Shown here: positions 1 to 7,632 of the stretch, in pieces
Layout: every line of letters starts with the position of its first letter
Numbering within the stretch: the stretch's first letter is position 1
The notes under the pieces: model-generated
The model's database searches: none
What the model was told of the DNA's origin: nothing
The model's input: only the letters and a program-made list of their open reading frames with translations
Made by a program: the position numbers and the translations under genes
Assembly: GCA_027055005.1 (NCBI GenBank)
Contig: JALUNR010000092.1
Location: 1-10,740, forward strand
Origin: Campylobacterales bacterium
GTDB taxonomy: Bacteria > Campylobacterota > Campylobacteria > Campylobacterales > QNZT01
Reading direction: 5' to 3'
DNA length: 10,740 bases

Positions 1-1
1 A

Positions 2-133
2 AAAAGAAAGACTTTTACAGCAGATTTCAAAGCCAAATGTGTACTTGATAAAATAGTTACTGGTATAGATGGAAAATTGAATTTTATACAGTTGTTAGAG
101 TGTAAAAAAAAGCCATATTCTTTAGTTTCATAA
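2..133 (+). pseudogene. Tail of a short frame with IS3 OrfA-like start, probable remnant (5' end outside window)
   Basis: An open frame enters from the left edge and gives 43 residues before a TAA at 131-133. Its first visible residues, KRKTFTADFKAKCVLD, closely resemble the N-terminus of IS3-family transposase OrfA proteins (pattern R-K-x-[FY]-[ST]-x-[DE]-F-K-A-K-x-V-L-[DE]), the start of their helix-turn-helix. After about residue 17 the resemblance stops: the usual continuation (a Gly/Lys-rich turn, then L-N-E-I-A) is missing and the frame runs on to its stop. I therefore read it as a truncated insertion-sequence remnant whose original 3' part has been replaced by unrelated DNA. The start codon would lie just outside the window. 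Alternatively it is the C-terminus of an unrelated gene that resembles OrfA by chance. The stop codon lies inside the terminator hairpin at 106-145. Confidence 0.4.
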
Positions 134-145
134 TATGGCTTTTTT
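104..145. terminator. Bidirectional intrinsic terminator between the left-edge frame and gpmI
   Basis: A perfect 14-bp inverted repeat pairs 106-119 with 132-145 around a 12-nt loop. The core is GCCATATT/AATATGGC, flanked by an A run on the left and a T run on the right. The hairpin therefore has a U-tract when read from either strand. It sits 10 nt past the gpmI stop codon and overlaps the stop of the left-edge frame, so it can serve both convergent genes. Confidence 0.85.
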
Positions 146-155
146 AGAAATGCTT

Positions 156-1628
156 TTATATCAAACTTTCACTCATCTCTTCTGGTTTTTTTATTTCGAG
201 TAATTCTAAAATAGTAGGGGCTATATTGTATAAACCTCCATTTTTAACTTTTTTAACTTTATCAGCTATAATAAAACAAAAAACATCATTTGTAGTATGT
301 TGAGTAAATGGTTTACCATTTTCGCTAAGCATTTGTTCACAGTTTCCATGGTCACTTGTTAAGATGATTGAATATCCTTCTTCTTGTGCAACTTTTAAAA
401 TATTTCCTATCTCAGTATCTACGGTTTCCACTGCTTTTATACTTGCATCGATGTCTCCAGTGTGTCCAACCATATCTCCATTTGCAAAGTTTACTACTAT
501 AAATTCATAACCTTCTTTGATGGCTTTTTGTACTGCCGTACTGACTTTTTTAGCACTCATTTGAGGTTGTAAATCATAAGTTTTTACATCAGGAGAAGGG
601 ATTAAAACTCTAGTTTCATTTATAAAAGGTTCTTCAACTCCACCATTTAAGAAAAATGTAACATGGGCATATTTTTCAGTTTCTGCTGTATGAAATTGTC
701 TAAGTCCAGCTTTGCTTATGACATCAGCTAAAACATTTTTTGGTAATTCTTCTTTAAAAAGTATAGGAAGTGTAAACTCTTTACTATATTCAGTCATTGT
801 TGCTATATTTAATAGCTTTTGTTTTTTTTCAAATTCATCAAAATTTGGATTTGAAATAGCTTCTACTATTTCTCTTACCCTATCACTTCTAAAATTTGCA
901 AAGATTATTCCATCGCCATTTTTTAATCCATCATAATCACCAAATGCAACAGGAAGTATAAATTCATCACTTCTATCTTTATTATATTCACTATTGATGT
1001 AGTCAAAAATATTTTTTTGAGTTTTTGGATAAGCACTATCTATTGCTAAAAATCCTTTTTCTACTCTGTCCCATCTTTTATCTCTATCCATAGTATAGTA
1101 TCTGCCACCAATAGTTGCTATTTTGATATTTGGTAATTCCTCTTCTATTTTTTCAAGATATATTTTAGCTGATTTTGGAGGAACATCTCTTCCATCTGTA
1201 ATAAGATGTAAATATACCTCTTTTTCTGAAGAGTTTGCTATTTTTCCTAAAGCTATGATATGTTCTATGTGGGAGTGAACACCACCATCACTCAAAAGAC
1301 CCACTATGTGTAATCTATTTGAGGTATTGATTATACTTTTTAAAGCTGGATTGTCTTTTAAAGTATCATCTTCTATTGCTTTACTTATTTTTACTAAATT
1401 TTGATATAAAATTCTACCACTTCCTATTGTCATATGTCCTACTTCACTATTTCCCATTTGACCTTTTGGTAAACCTACACTAAGACCAGAAGTTTTTATC
1501 AAAGAGTTTGGAACATTTTTAAACAAATATTCATAAGTTGGTTTATTAGCTTTACAAAAAGCATTGTTTTCACATGCTGATGCATGTCCTATTCCATCAG
1601 TTATTATTAAAACTACTTTTTTTTTCAA
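156..1628 (-). CDS. gpmI: 2,3-bisphosphoglycerate-independent phosphoglycerate mutase
   Basis: This cytoplasmic Mn2+-dependent enzyme interconverts 3- and 2-phosphoglycerate in glycolysis and gluconeogenesis. It belongs to the alkaline-phosphatase superfamily. Residues below are numbered from the upstream GTG at 1637. Visible family motifs are ITDGIG with metal-binding D14, GNSEVGH at 62-68 with nucleophile S64, HSHIEH at 121-126, TDGRD at 147-151, RYYTMDRDKRWDR at 179-191, FRSDR at 249-253, AETEKYAHVTFF at 318-329, NGDMVGHTG at 386-394 and SDHGN at 428-432. The length of about 490 aa is usual for the family. I prefer the TTG start at 1628: the GTG at 1637 lies inside AGGTGAT, a good Shine-Dalgarno match 4 nt before the TTG, and starting there gives MKKKVVLIITDGIG, with the core beginning immediately. 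The gene diverges from mraY and ends at a bidirectional terminator. A run of nine A (coding strand) follows the start. Confidence 0.96.
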   Translation of the reverse strand: MKKKVVLIITDGIGHASACENNAFCKANKPTYEYLFKNVPNSLIKTSGLSVGLPKGQMGNSEVGHMTIGSGRILYQNLVKISKAIEDDTLKDNPALKSIINTSNRLHIVGLLSDGGVHSHIEHIIALGKIANSSEKEVYLHLITDGRDVPPKSAKIYLEKIEEELPNIKIATIGGRYYTMDRDKRWDRVEKGFLAIDSAYPKTQKNIFDYINSEYNKDRSDEFILPVAFGDYDGLKNGDGIIFANFRSDRVREIVEAISNPNFDEFEKKQKLLNIATMTEYSKEFTLPILFKEELPKNVLADVISKAGLRQFHTAETEKYAHVTFFLNGGVEEPFINETRVLIPSPDVKTYDLQPQMSAKKVSTAVQKAIKEGYEFIVVNFANGDMVGHTGDIDASIKAVETVDTEIGNILKVAQEEGYSIILTSDHGNCEQMLSENGKPFTQHTTNDVFCFIIADKVKKVKNGGLYNIAPTILELLEIKKPEEMSESLI

Positions 1629-1659
1629 ATATATCACCTTTTAAGATAAAGTTTTTTTC

Positions 1660-1676
1660 ATTATAATCGATATAAT
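1660..1676. promoter_or_regulatory. Overlapping divergent promoters for gpmI and mraY
   Basis: The 63-nt gap between the divergent starts holds two plus-strand TATAAT boxes (1662-1667 and 1671-1676). The first is part of the palindrome ATTATAAT (1660-1667), so a minus-strand TATAAT is read at 1665-1660. Neither direction has a clear TTGACA -35, which is usual in Campylobacterota. The box at 1671-1676 lies 24 nt before the mraY ATG. The minus-strand box lies 31 nt before the gpmI TTG. The -10 matches are seen directly; their use as promoters is inferred. Confidence 0.5.
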
Positions 1677-1700
1677 CTCAAATACTACTTAGGAATAAAT

Positions 1701-2762
1701 ATGCTTTATTATTTGTATGAAATTTTTCATATTAACTTGTTTCAGTATATCACAGTTCGTGCGGGAATTGCATTTTTTTTATCTTTTACTTTTTCTATGT
1801 TTTTATTTCCAAAATTCATAGAGTGGTTGAAAAATAAAAAAACAAATCAACCTATTTATGAGTTAGCTCCTGAAGCTCATCAAAAAAAATCTTCCACTCC
1901 AACAATGGGGGGAGTTGTATTTGTATTAACAACAGTTATAATATCTGTTTTTAGTGTTAAATTAAATAATATTTATGCTATTGGTGCTATTTTAACACTA
2001 CTTCTTTTTATGGCAATAGGTATAAAAGATGATTATGACAAGATAGTAAACCACTCAAATCAAGCTGGTTTAACTTCAAGGAATAAAATGTTTTTACAGA
2101 TAATAGCATCATCAATGATAGCTCTATTTTTATATTTTAATTCATTCCCAACAAATTTGTATATACCATTTTATAAATTTCCTTTATATGATATGAAATT
2201 TTTTGCTGTTATATTTTGGATAGTTGTTTTTGTTGCAACTTCAAATGCAGTAAATCTAACTGATGGATTAGATGGGTTAGCAACTGTCCCAGGTATATTT
2301 TCAATAGCAACATTAGGAGTATTTGCTTATTTTATTGGTCATGCAATTTTAAGTAAATATTTACTATTACCAAATATAGATGGTGTTGGAGAAGTTGTCA
2401 TAGTTGCATCGGCTATTATAGGATCTTTGAGTGCTTTTTTGTGGTACAATGCTCACCCTGCTGAAATATTTATGGGAGATAGTGGAAGTTTAGCCATAGG
2501 TGGTTTTATAGCTTATTTAGCAATAATTACAAAAAATGAAATACTTTTACTTTTAGTAGGATTTGTTTTTGTGATGGAAACAGTTTCTGTTATACTCCAA
2601 GTTGGAAGTTATAAAACAAGAAAAAAGAGAATATTTCAAATGGCTCCAATTCATCACCATTTTGAAATAAAAGGTTGGGCAGAAAATAAAATTATAGTAA
2701 GATTTTGGTTAATGGCATTTTTATCAAATCTTTTAGCTTTAATATCTTTGAAAATAAGGTAA
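1701..2762 (+). CDS. mraY: Phospho-N-acetylmuramoyl-pentapeptide-transferase (lipid I synthase)
   Basis: MraY is a polytopic inner-membrane enzyme. It moves phospho-MurNAc-pentapeptide from UDP to undecaprenyl phosphate, making lipid I in peptidoglycan synthesis. The 353 residues show about ten hydrophobic segments and all the family signatures: EAHQKKSSTPTMGG at 58-71, the DD pair D110-D111 in GIKDDYD, NLTDGLDGLA at 185-194, FMGDSGS at 257-263 with D260, and the HHH motif at 318-320 in APIHHHFE. Length is normal. The ATG follows TTAGGA (1689-1694) with a 6-nt spacer. murD starts 4 nt after the stop, so the two genes form a tight operon. The frame is intact and nothing is missing. Confidence 0.98.
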   Translation: MLYYLYEIFHINLFQYITVRAGIAFFLSFTFSMFLFPKFIEWLKNKKTNQPIYELAPEAHQKKSSTPTMGGVVFVLTTVIISVFSVKLNNIYAIGAILTLLLFMAIGIKDDYDKIVNHSNQAGLTSRNKMFLQIIASSMIALFLYFNSFPTNLYIPFYKFPLYDMKFFAVIFWIVVFVATSNAVNLTDGLDGLATVPGIFSIATLGVFAYFIGHAILSKYLLLPNIDGVGEVVIVASAIIGSLSAFLWYNAHPAEIFMGDSGSLAIGGFIAYLAIITKNEILLLLVGFVFVMETVSVILQVGSYKTRKKRIFQMAPIHHHFEIKGWAENKIIVRFWLMAFLSNLLALISLKIR

Positions 2763-2766
2763 TTAT

Positions 2767-3966
2767 ATGAAACTAACACTTTTTGGATATGGAAATACTA
2801 CAAAAGCTATTGCTAAAAAATTTGGCAATTGTCAAATCTTTGATGATAGTTTCAATGGATTTGCAGTTGATAAAAAAAGTGGAAATGAATTTTTACAAAG
2901 TGATATGTTTGATCCAAATAAAAGTGAGATAGAGATAACAAGTCCTGGAATCCCTCCTTCAAATCATCTTATACAAAAAGCAAAAAATTTAGTTAGTGAG
3001 TATGACTTTTTTTATGATGATATGCCTTACTCAGTGTGGATAAGTGGTACAAATGGAAAGACTACTACAACTGCAATGATAGAGTTTTTACTAAAGACAA
3101 GAGGAGGGGTTGCTGGTGGAAATATTGGAACACCTTTAGCAAACTTAGATAAAAAAGCACCTATCTGGATACTTGAAACTAGTTCTTTTACTCTTCACTA
3201 CACAAATAAGGCAAAACCAAATCTCTATATACTTCTTCCTATAAGTGATGATCATACTTCTTGGCATGGTGATTTTAAAGAGTATGAAAAATCTAAACTA
3301 AAACCTATACAAACTTTACAAGAGGGGGAGATAGCAATAGTTCCTAAAAAATATGTTTCTTTAAAAACAGATGGTTTTTTGATAGGCTATAGAAGTGCTG
3401 AAGATTTGGCTAAAGAGTTTGATATAGATATAAAAAAAGTGGATTTTGTTGAGCCTTTTTTGACAGATGCTCTTTTAGCATTAGCTACTACAAAAATACT
3501 TTTTGATGAAGTTGATTATGAAAAAATAAACTCTTTTTGTATAGGTGAACATAGAGTAGAAAAAGTATTTGATACAAAAAATAGACTTTGGATAAATGAC
3601 TCTAAAGCAACTAACTTAGATGCAACTCTAGCAGCTATAAAAGGATTAAAAGACAAAGATATATTTTTGATTTTAGGTGGAGATGACAAGGGTGCAAACT
3701 TAAAACCACTTTTTGAAAATCTACCTAAAAATGTATCTATATTTACCATAGGAGAAAATGAAGAGAAACTAAATAAACTTGCTTTTTCTTATGATATAAA
3801 CTCTACACCTTGTCAAAATCTACAAAATGCAATAAACACAATATCAAAAATCTTTACAAAGCAAAATCAGGTAGCCTTACTATCTCCAGCAGCTGCAAGT
3901 TTTGATCAGTTTAAATCTTATGCTGATAGGGGAAATCAATTTAAAAAGATGGTTGAAAAAATTTGA
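2767..3966 (+). CDS. murD: UDP-N-acetylmuramoyl-L-alanine--D-glutamate ligase
   Basis: MurD is a cytoplasmic ATP-dependent Mur ligase that adds D-glutamate to UDP-MurNAc-L-Ala, two steps before MraY in the pathway. Visible features are a short Rossmann-like N-terminal domain (LFGYGNTTKA), the ATP-binding loop GTNGKTTTT at 94-102, ETSSFTL at 137-143, a likely carbamylated lysine K177 in YEKSKLKP, HRVEKV at 262-267, NDSKATN at 277-283, and the C-terminal SPAAASFDQF at 373-382. At 399 aa it is about 40 residues shorter than E. coli MurD, which I recall as usual for Campylobacterota. The ribosome site AAGG overlaps the 3' end of mraY just before its stop, suggesting translational coupling. No strong terminator follows: the only hairpin is the 7-bp TCACTTT/AAAGTGA pair at 3975-4004, without a U-tract. 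Confidence 0.97.
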   Translation: MKLTLFGYGNTTKAIAKKFGNCQIFDDSFNGFAVDKKSGNEFLQSDMFDPNKSEIEITSPGIPPSNHLIQKAKNLVSEYDFFYDDMPYSVWISGTNGKTTTTAMIEFLLKTRGGVAGGNIGTPLANLDKKAPIWILETSSFTLHYTNKAKPNLYILLPISDDHTSWHGDFKEYEKSKLKPIQTLQEGEIAIVPKKYVSLKTDGFLIGYRSAEDLAKEFDIDIKKVDFVEPFLTDALLALATTKILFDEVDYEKINSFCIGEHRVEKVFDTKNRLWINDSKATNLDATLAAIKGLKDKDIFLILGGDDKGANLKPLFENLPKNVSIFTIGENEEKLNKLAFSYDINSTPCQNLQNAINTISKIFTKQNQVALLSPAAASFDQFKSYADRGNQFKKMVEKI

Positions 3967-4001
3967 TTTTATAGTCACTTTATTTAATAATACTTAAAAA
4001 G

Positions 4002-4064
4002 TGAGCCGATTATATTCTTTAATTAACTCATAATATGATACGATTATAGATATTAATCGGCTCA
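4002..4064. promoter_or_regulatory. Inverted repeat flanking the fic promoter region, putative operator
   Basis: A perfect 11-bp inverted repeat, TGAGCCGATTA (4002-4012) and TAATCGGCTCA (4054-4064), brackets 41 nt of AT-rich DNA directly before fic. The octamer CGATTATA of the left arm recurs as a direct copy at 4041-4048, giving three CGATTA-type half-sites. A possible -10 (TATAGA at 4045-4050) lies between the arms. The right arm ends just before the fic Shine-Dalgarno (AAAGGA, 4064-4069). Two distant arms plus a third partial copy suit a looping repressor; the winged helix at the C-terminus of the Fic protein is one candidate. The repeat is seen directly; operator function is inferred. Confidence 0.5.
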
Positions 4065-4074
4065 AAGGAAAACC

Positions 4075-5217
4075 ATGAGTAAAAAAGAAGAGATAAAAAA
4101 GTGGATTTGGCAACATGAAAGGTATCCAAATTTTCTTTATGATAAGGAAAAACTATCAAGTATTATCACTGATATAGAGTATCTAAGAGGGCTTCTTGAT
4201 GGTTACTCTAGATTGTTTAATGCTTATGATATAAGAAAGATAGAGATAGATATACTTACAGATGAAGCTATACATACATCTCTTATAGAGGGTGAAGTTT
4301 TTAAAAGAGAGAGTGTTAGGTCTTCTTTACAAAAAAAGTTAGATAAAGAGTTTGATGCAAGAAGTGATAAGTATGCTACAGCTTCAACAGATAGTCTCAT
4401 AGAAATACTGATAGATTGCAATATAAACAAAAATCCTTTGACGAAAGAAAGACTTCATGGTTGGCATAATTGTCTTTTTGAACATCAATACTCAAAGCTA
4501 GATAAGATAAATGTTGCTACTTTTAGGACAAATAATGATATGGAAGTAATCTCTGGAGCAATAGGTCATGAAAAGGTTCACTATCTTGCACCTCCATCTT
4601 GTAAAATAGATGAGGATATAAAAAATCTTTTAAAATATTGTAAAAGAGAGGATGAAAATATTTATATAAAAAGTGCTATTGCTCATCTTTGGTTTGTAAT
4701 CATACATCCTTATGAAGATGGAAATGGAAGAATAGCAAGAGCTATAACAGACTATATCCTTACAAAAAGGACAAATACAGAGTTTAAACTTTACTCTATA
4801 TCTACAGCTATTAACAGTGATAGAAAAGGTTACTATGAGATTTTAGATAAAACAACAAATCTTTTTAAAAATAGGAAGTTTGATATAACTCCTTGGTTAG
4901 AGTGGCATCTTGTTATATTGAAAAATGCTATGCAAAGTGGCTTAAAAAGTATAGACTATCTTGTGCAAAAAACAAAGTTTTGGGATAAATATAGAAACTA
5001 TGCACTAAATGAAAGACAAATAAAAGTAATAAATAAAATCTTAGATAAAGGATATGATAATTTTGAGGGAGGGATAAGTACTAAAAAGTATGTTTCTATT
5101 ACTAAAGTAAGTAAAGCAACAGCTGTTAGAGATATATTCCAACTTGTAAAATTTGGTTGTATTAGACAAATAGAAGGTAGTAGTGGTAGAAATACTAGGT
5201 ATGAGGTTGATATTTGA
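4075..5217 (+). CDS. Fic family protein (predicted AMP-transferase, class II) with N-terminal DUF4172-like and C-terminal winged-helix regions
   Basis: Fic enzymes usually transfer AMP from ATP to Ser, Thr or Tyr hydroxyls of target proteins; this target is unknown. The 380-aa order is as follows. An N-terminal region with WIWQHERYPNF at 10-20 matches the DUF4172-type start of stand-alone Fic proteins. The self-inhibitory helix motif TSLIEG at 68-73 fits [ST]xxxE[GN], so E72 should block the active site, making this class II. The target-docking flap starts at FRTNND (150-155). The catalytic loop HPYEDGNGR at 211-219 has H211 and R219 intact. A winged helix at about 310-380 includes VSKATAVRDIFQLVKFG. 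The protein is thus predicted active but autoinhibited. ATG 4075 follows AAAGGA. The gene lies 108 nt after murD, behind an inverted repeat, and 87 nt before mcrB with no clear terminator between, so co-transcription is possible. It could act in signalling, self-regulation or defence; the sequence does not decide. Confidence 0.93.
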   Translation: MSKKEEIKKWIWQHERYPNFLYDKEKLSSIITDIEYLRGLLDGYSRLFNAYDIRKIEIDILTDEAIHTSLIEGEVFKRESVRSSLQKKLDKEFDARSDKYATASTDSLIEILIDCNINKNPLTKERLHGWHNCLFEHQYSKLDKINVATFRTNNDMEVISGAIGHEKVHYLAPPSCKIDEDIKNLLKYCKREDENIYIKSAIAHLWFVIIHPYEDGNGRIARAITDYILTKRTNTEFKLYSISTAINSDRKGYYEILDKTTNLFKNRKFDITPWLEWHLVILKNAMQSGLKSIDYLVQKTKFWDKYRNYALNERQIKVINKILDKGYDNFEGGISTKKYVSITKVSKATAVRDIFQLVKFGCIRQIEGSSGRNTRYEVDI

Positions 5218-5290
5218 TAATGTTGTGTTTATGCTATTGTTTTAGCAACGAAATGTAGTGTTTGAATGAATTTAGAATTTTAAGAAGTAC

Positions 5291-5296
5291 AGGAGG
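5291..5296 (+). promoter_or_regulatory. Strong ribosome binding site fixing the mcrB start
   Basis: AGGAGG lies 8 nt before the ATG at 5305 and is the best Shine-Dalgarno in the window. It fixes the start. The 87-nt fic-mcrB gap otherwise holds only a short stem (TGCTA/TAGCA, 5232-5247) with no U-tract and a weak -10-like TAGAAT (5273-5278). Confidence 0.8.
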
Positions 5297-5304
5297 TAAG
5301 AGTT

Positions 5305-7632
5305 ATGGAAGAAATTGATTTTAGTAAAATTAGTAGAGAAGATATTATTAAGGCATTTAATAAATATGATGAATTGAAAGAAAAAGGAAAGCTTAATAAT
5401 CGAAGGGTTCCAGCAGATTATCTAGTATTTTGGAATAGCAAGGCATACCCTCAAAAATATATTATAGGTATCGCTTATGGTTTAAAATATAATCAAGATA
5501 CATTAGAAGGATCTTTTTATCATGCAACAGGAAATAACAATCTTTCTGCCAGATGGTGCTATGAAAAAAATGGATTTATTTTGTATGCTGATAAAAAATA
5601 TAAAGATTATTTAGAAGAAAAATATGATAATCAAACTACTATAAACACATACTACTCAGACTTAAAAAAAGCAGTGAAAATCTATCAAAATATTGAGAGC
5701 TTAAAGGATAAAAATCTAAATCAAATTTTTGAAGTTATGTTAAGTGGGAGTGTTAGTTTTGAAGAGTATGATAGGGCACAAAAAGAGCTTGGATTTGATG
5801 ATAAACAATTATATAGTACTTTGAAAACGAAAGCTAAAACATACTTGGAAGCTATTAATGAAGAAAAAAAGACTATAAAAATTAAAGTTGGAGAATTTTT
5901 ACAAGAACATGCTGAAAATATAATTACTATGTGTAAAGAGGATGAGAAAGAACTTTTAAAACTTCAAGATATAGAATATACAAAAAATACATTTGGATTA
6001 CGATCAAACTATCCTTTGTTGAATAAATTAAATACTATTGAAGAAAAAGGACATTGGAATAGATATTATAAAAGAAATTATACTATAGATGATAGTACTT
6101 ATAGGATATGTAGCCAATTTGGTGGGAATAATATTATTGCAGATAAAACAGCTTCTGAGTACCATGGAGAAAAAATATATAACTATTTAAAAGAAAAAAA
6201 TCTTTTACTTAATAAATTTAAGGATAGAAACATTATCTTTATTGTTGGAAGTAAAAATGATGTTATATATGAACCAAATACAACAATTTTAGCAAATGAT
6301 TATAAATATCCTCTAAATCAAATTTTATATGGACCTCCAGGTACAGGTAAAACATACTATATCAACAAATTAAAAGAGAAATTTATATATGTAGAAAATA
6401 GTATAAGTGATTTTGAATGGGCTATGAAAATAGTTGAAAATCTAACTTGGTTCGAGGTCGTAGCACTTTCTTTATATGACTTGCAAAGAGAAGCTAAAGT
6501 TCCTGAAATTGCAAAACATGAATTGATTGTAGCAAAAGCAAAACTTTTGAATAAAGAAAAAGCCATTTCTCAACAAATTTGGGTTGCTCTACAAAAACAT
6601 ACTATTGAAGATTCCAATACAGTTAATTATAAAACTAGAGTTGAACCTTTGGTTTTTGATAAAACAAAAAATTCTATTTGGAAGTTTATAGATGGATTTG
6701 ATGAAAAAATGCCTGAGCTGATGTATCTTTATGAACAATATAAAAATCAAAAACCTTTATCGCAAGAATTGCATAATTACGAGTTTATTACATTCCATCA
6801 AAGCTATGGTTACGAAGAGTTTGTAGAGGGTATAAAAGCTATACCAGTAGGTGAAGTTGGTAATGAAGATGGCACTGAGATGATTTATAAAGTTACAGAT
6901 GGAATTTTTAAAAAAATAGCTGATAAAGCAAAGGATAAACCTGATTATAAATATGCTCTTTTTATAGATGAGATCAACCGTGGTAATATCTCTAAAATTT
7001 TTGGAGAGCTTATTACTTTAATAGAGGAGAGTAAAAGGCTTGGGGAGTCTGAAGAAGTTCAGATTACTCTTCCTTATAGTGGTAGAAAATTTGGAGTTCC
7101 TAAAAATTTGTATCTTATTGGTACAATGAACACAGCAGATAGAAGTATAGCACTTATGGATACTGCACTTAGACGAAGATTTGAATTTGTAGAAATGATG
7201 CCTGATTTGGAAATTCTACAAGGTGTAGAAGTTGCAGGGATAGATATATACAGACTACTTGAGGTAATAAATAAAAGAGTAGAGTATCTATACGATAGAG
7301 ATCATACTATTGGTCATGCTTATTTTATGGAGCTGAAAAAAGATAATAGCGATATAAATACTTTAAGTAATATTTTTAAAAATAAAATCATACCATTACT
7401 GCAAGAGTACTTTTACGATGATTGGGAGAAAATTAGATTGGTTCTTGGTGATAATCAAAAAGAGGATGAAACTCTTCACTTTATTAGAGTTAAATCCAAC
7501 TATAGCATGAAAGAGTTGTTTGGAGAAAATGGCTTAGACTCTTTAGATATTGATGACGAACCAATTATGTACGAAATTAATGAAAAAGCTTTTAATACTC
7601 CAGAGAGTTACATAAAAATATATGAAAAATAG
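5305..7632 (+). CDS. mcrB: McrB-like AAA+ GTPase subunit of a type IV (modification-dependent) restriction system
   Basis: McrB forms nucleotide-driven hexamers that recognise modified DNA and recruit the McrC nuclease. The C-terminal AAA+ domain has Walker A GPPGTGKT at 343-350, FHQSYGYEEFVEG at 497-509, Walker B ALFIDEINRGN at 551-561, the McrB GTP-specificity signature MNTADRS at 608-614, and ALRRRF at 621-626. The first 340 residues are not the E. coli DUF3578 type as far as I can see. Residues 10-95 (KYDELKEKGK, Y-P-Q-K-Y-I-I-G-I-A-Y-G) resemble the head domain of ScoMcrA-like proteins; 105-185 look helical; 222-330 form another module with NYPLLNK and YRICSQF. Between the Walker motifs, residues 378-460 form an extra helix-rich insert that could be a winged helix. 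At 775 aa it is much longer than E. coli McrB (459 aa). The last 11 nt overlap mcrC. Family membership is sure; the target modification is unknown. Confidence 0.92.
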   Translation: MEEIDFSKISREDIIKAFNKYDELKEKGKLNNRRVPADYLVFWNSKAYPQKYIIGIAYGLKYNQDTLEGSFYHATGNNNLSARWCYEKNGFILYADKKYKDYLEEKYDNQTTINTYYSDLKKAVKIYQNIESLKDKNLNQIFEVMLSGSVSFEEYDRAQKELGFDDKQLYSTLKTKAKTYLEAINEEKKTIKIKVGEFLQEHAENIITMCKEDEKELLKLQDIEYTKNTFGLRSNYPLLNKLNTIEEKGHWNRYYKRNYTIDDSTYRICSQFGGNNIIADKTASEYHGEKIYNYLKEKNLLLNKFKDRNIIFIVGSKNDVIYEPNTTILANDYKYPLNQILYGPPGTGKTYYINKLKEKFIYVENSISDFEWAMKIVENLTWFEVVALSLYDLQREAKVPEIAKHELIVAKAKLLNKEKAISQQIWVALQKHTIEDSNTVNYKTRVEPLVFDKTKNSIWKFIDGFDEKMPELMYLYEQYKNQKPLSQELHNYEFITFHQSYGYEEFVEGIKAIPVGEVGNEDGTEMIYKVTDGIFKKIADKAKDKPDYKYALFIDEINRGNISKIFGELITLIEESKRLGESEEVQITLPYSGRKFGVPKNLYLIGTMNTADRSIALMDTALRRRFEFVEMMPDLEILQGVEVAGIDIYRLLEVINKRVEYLYDRDHTIGHAYFMELKKDNSDINTLSNIFKNKIIPLLQEYFYDDWEKIRLVLGDNQKEDETLHFIRVKSNYSMKELFGENGLDSLDIDDEPIMYEINEKAFNTPESYIKIYEK

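Noticed and set aside
712..936. 74-aa plus-strand open frame inside gpmI
   Set aside because: Antisense shadow of a well-conserved gene; low-complexity translation with no own ribosome site.
3516..3749. 77-aa minus-strand open frame inside murD
   Set aside because: Shadow of murD; no motif and no promoter or ribosome site.
3967..4074. Direct repeat of the tRNA-Leu 3' end that would mark an attachment site
   Set aside because: I compared this gap by eye with the end of tRNA-Leu and found no match.
4224..4430. 68-aa minus-strand open frame inside fic
   Set aside because: Antisense shadow; Ser/Ile-rich translation expected from the reverse of this AT-rich gene. Not an antitoxin-like protein.
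5218..5304. Terminator or separate small gene between fic and mcrB
   Set aside because: Only a 5-bp stem (TGCTA/TAGCA) without a U-tract, and no convincing coding frame.
5305..6340. Internal start in mcrB giving a short McrB form, as in E. coli
   Set aside because: No in-frame ATG with a good Shine-Dalgarno lies just before the AAA+ domain; M209 lacks one.
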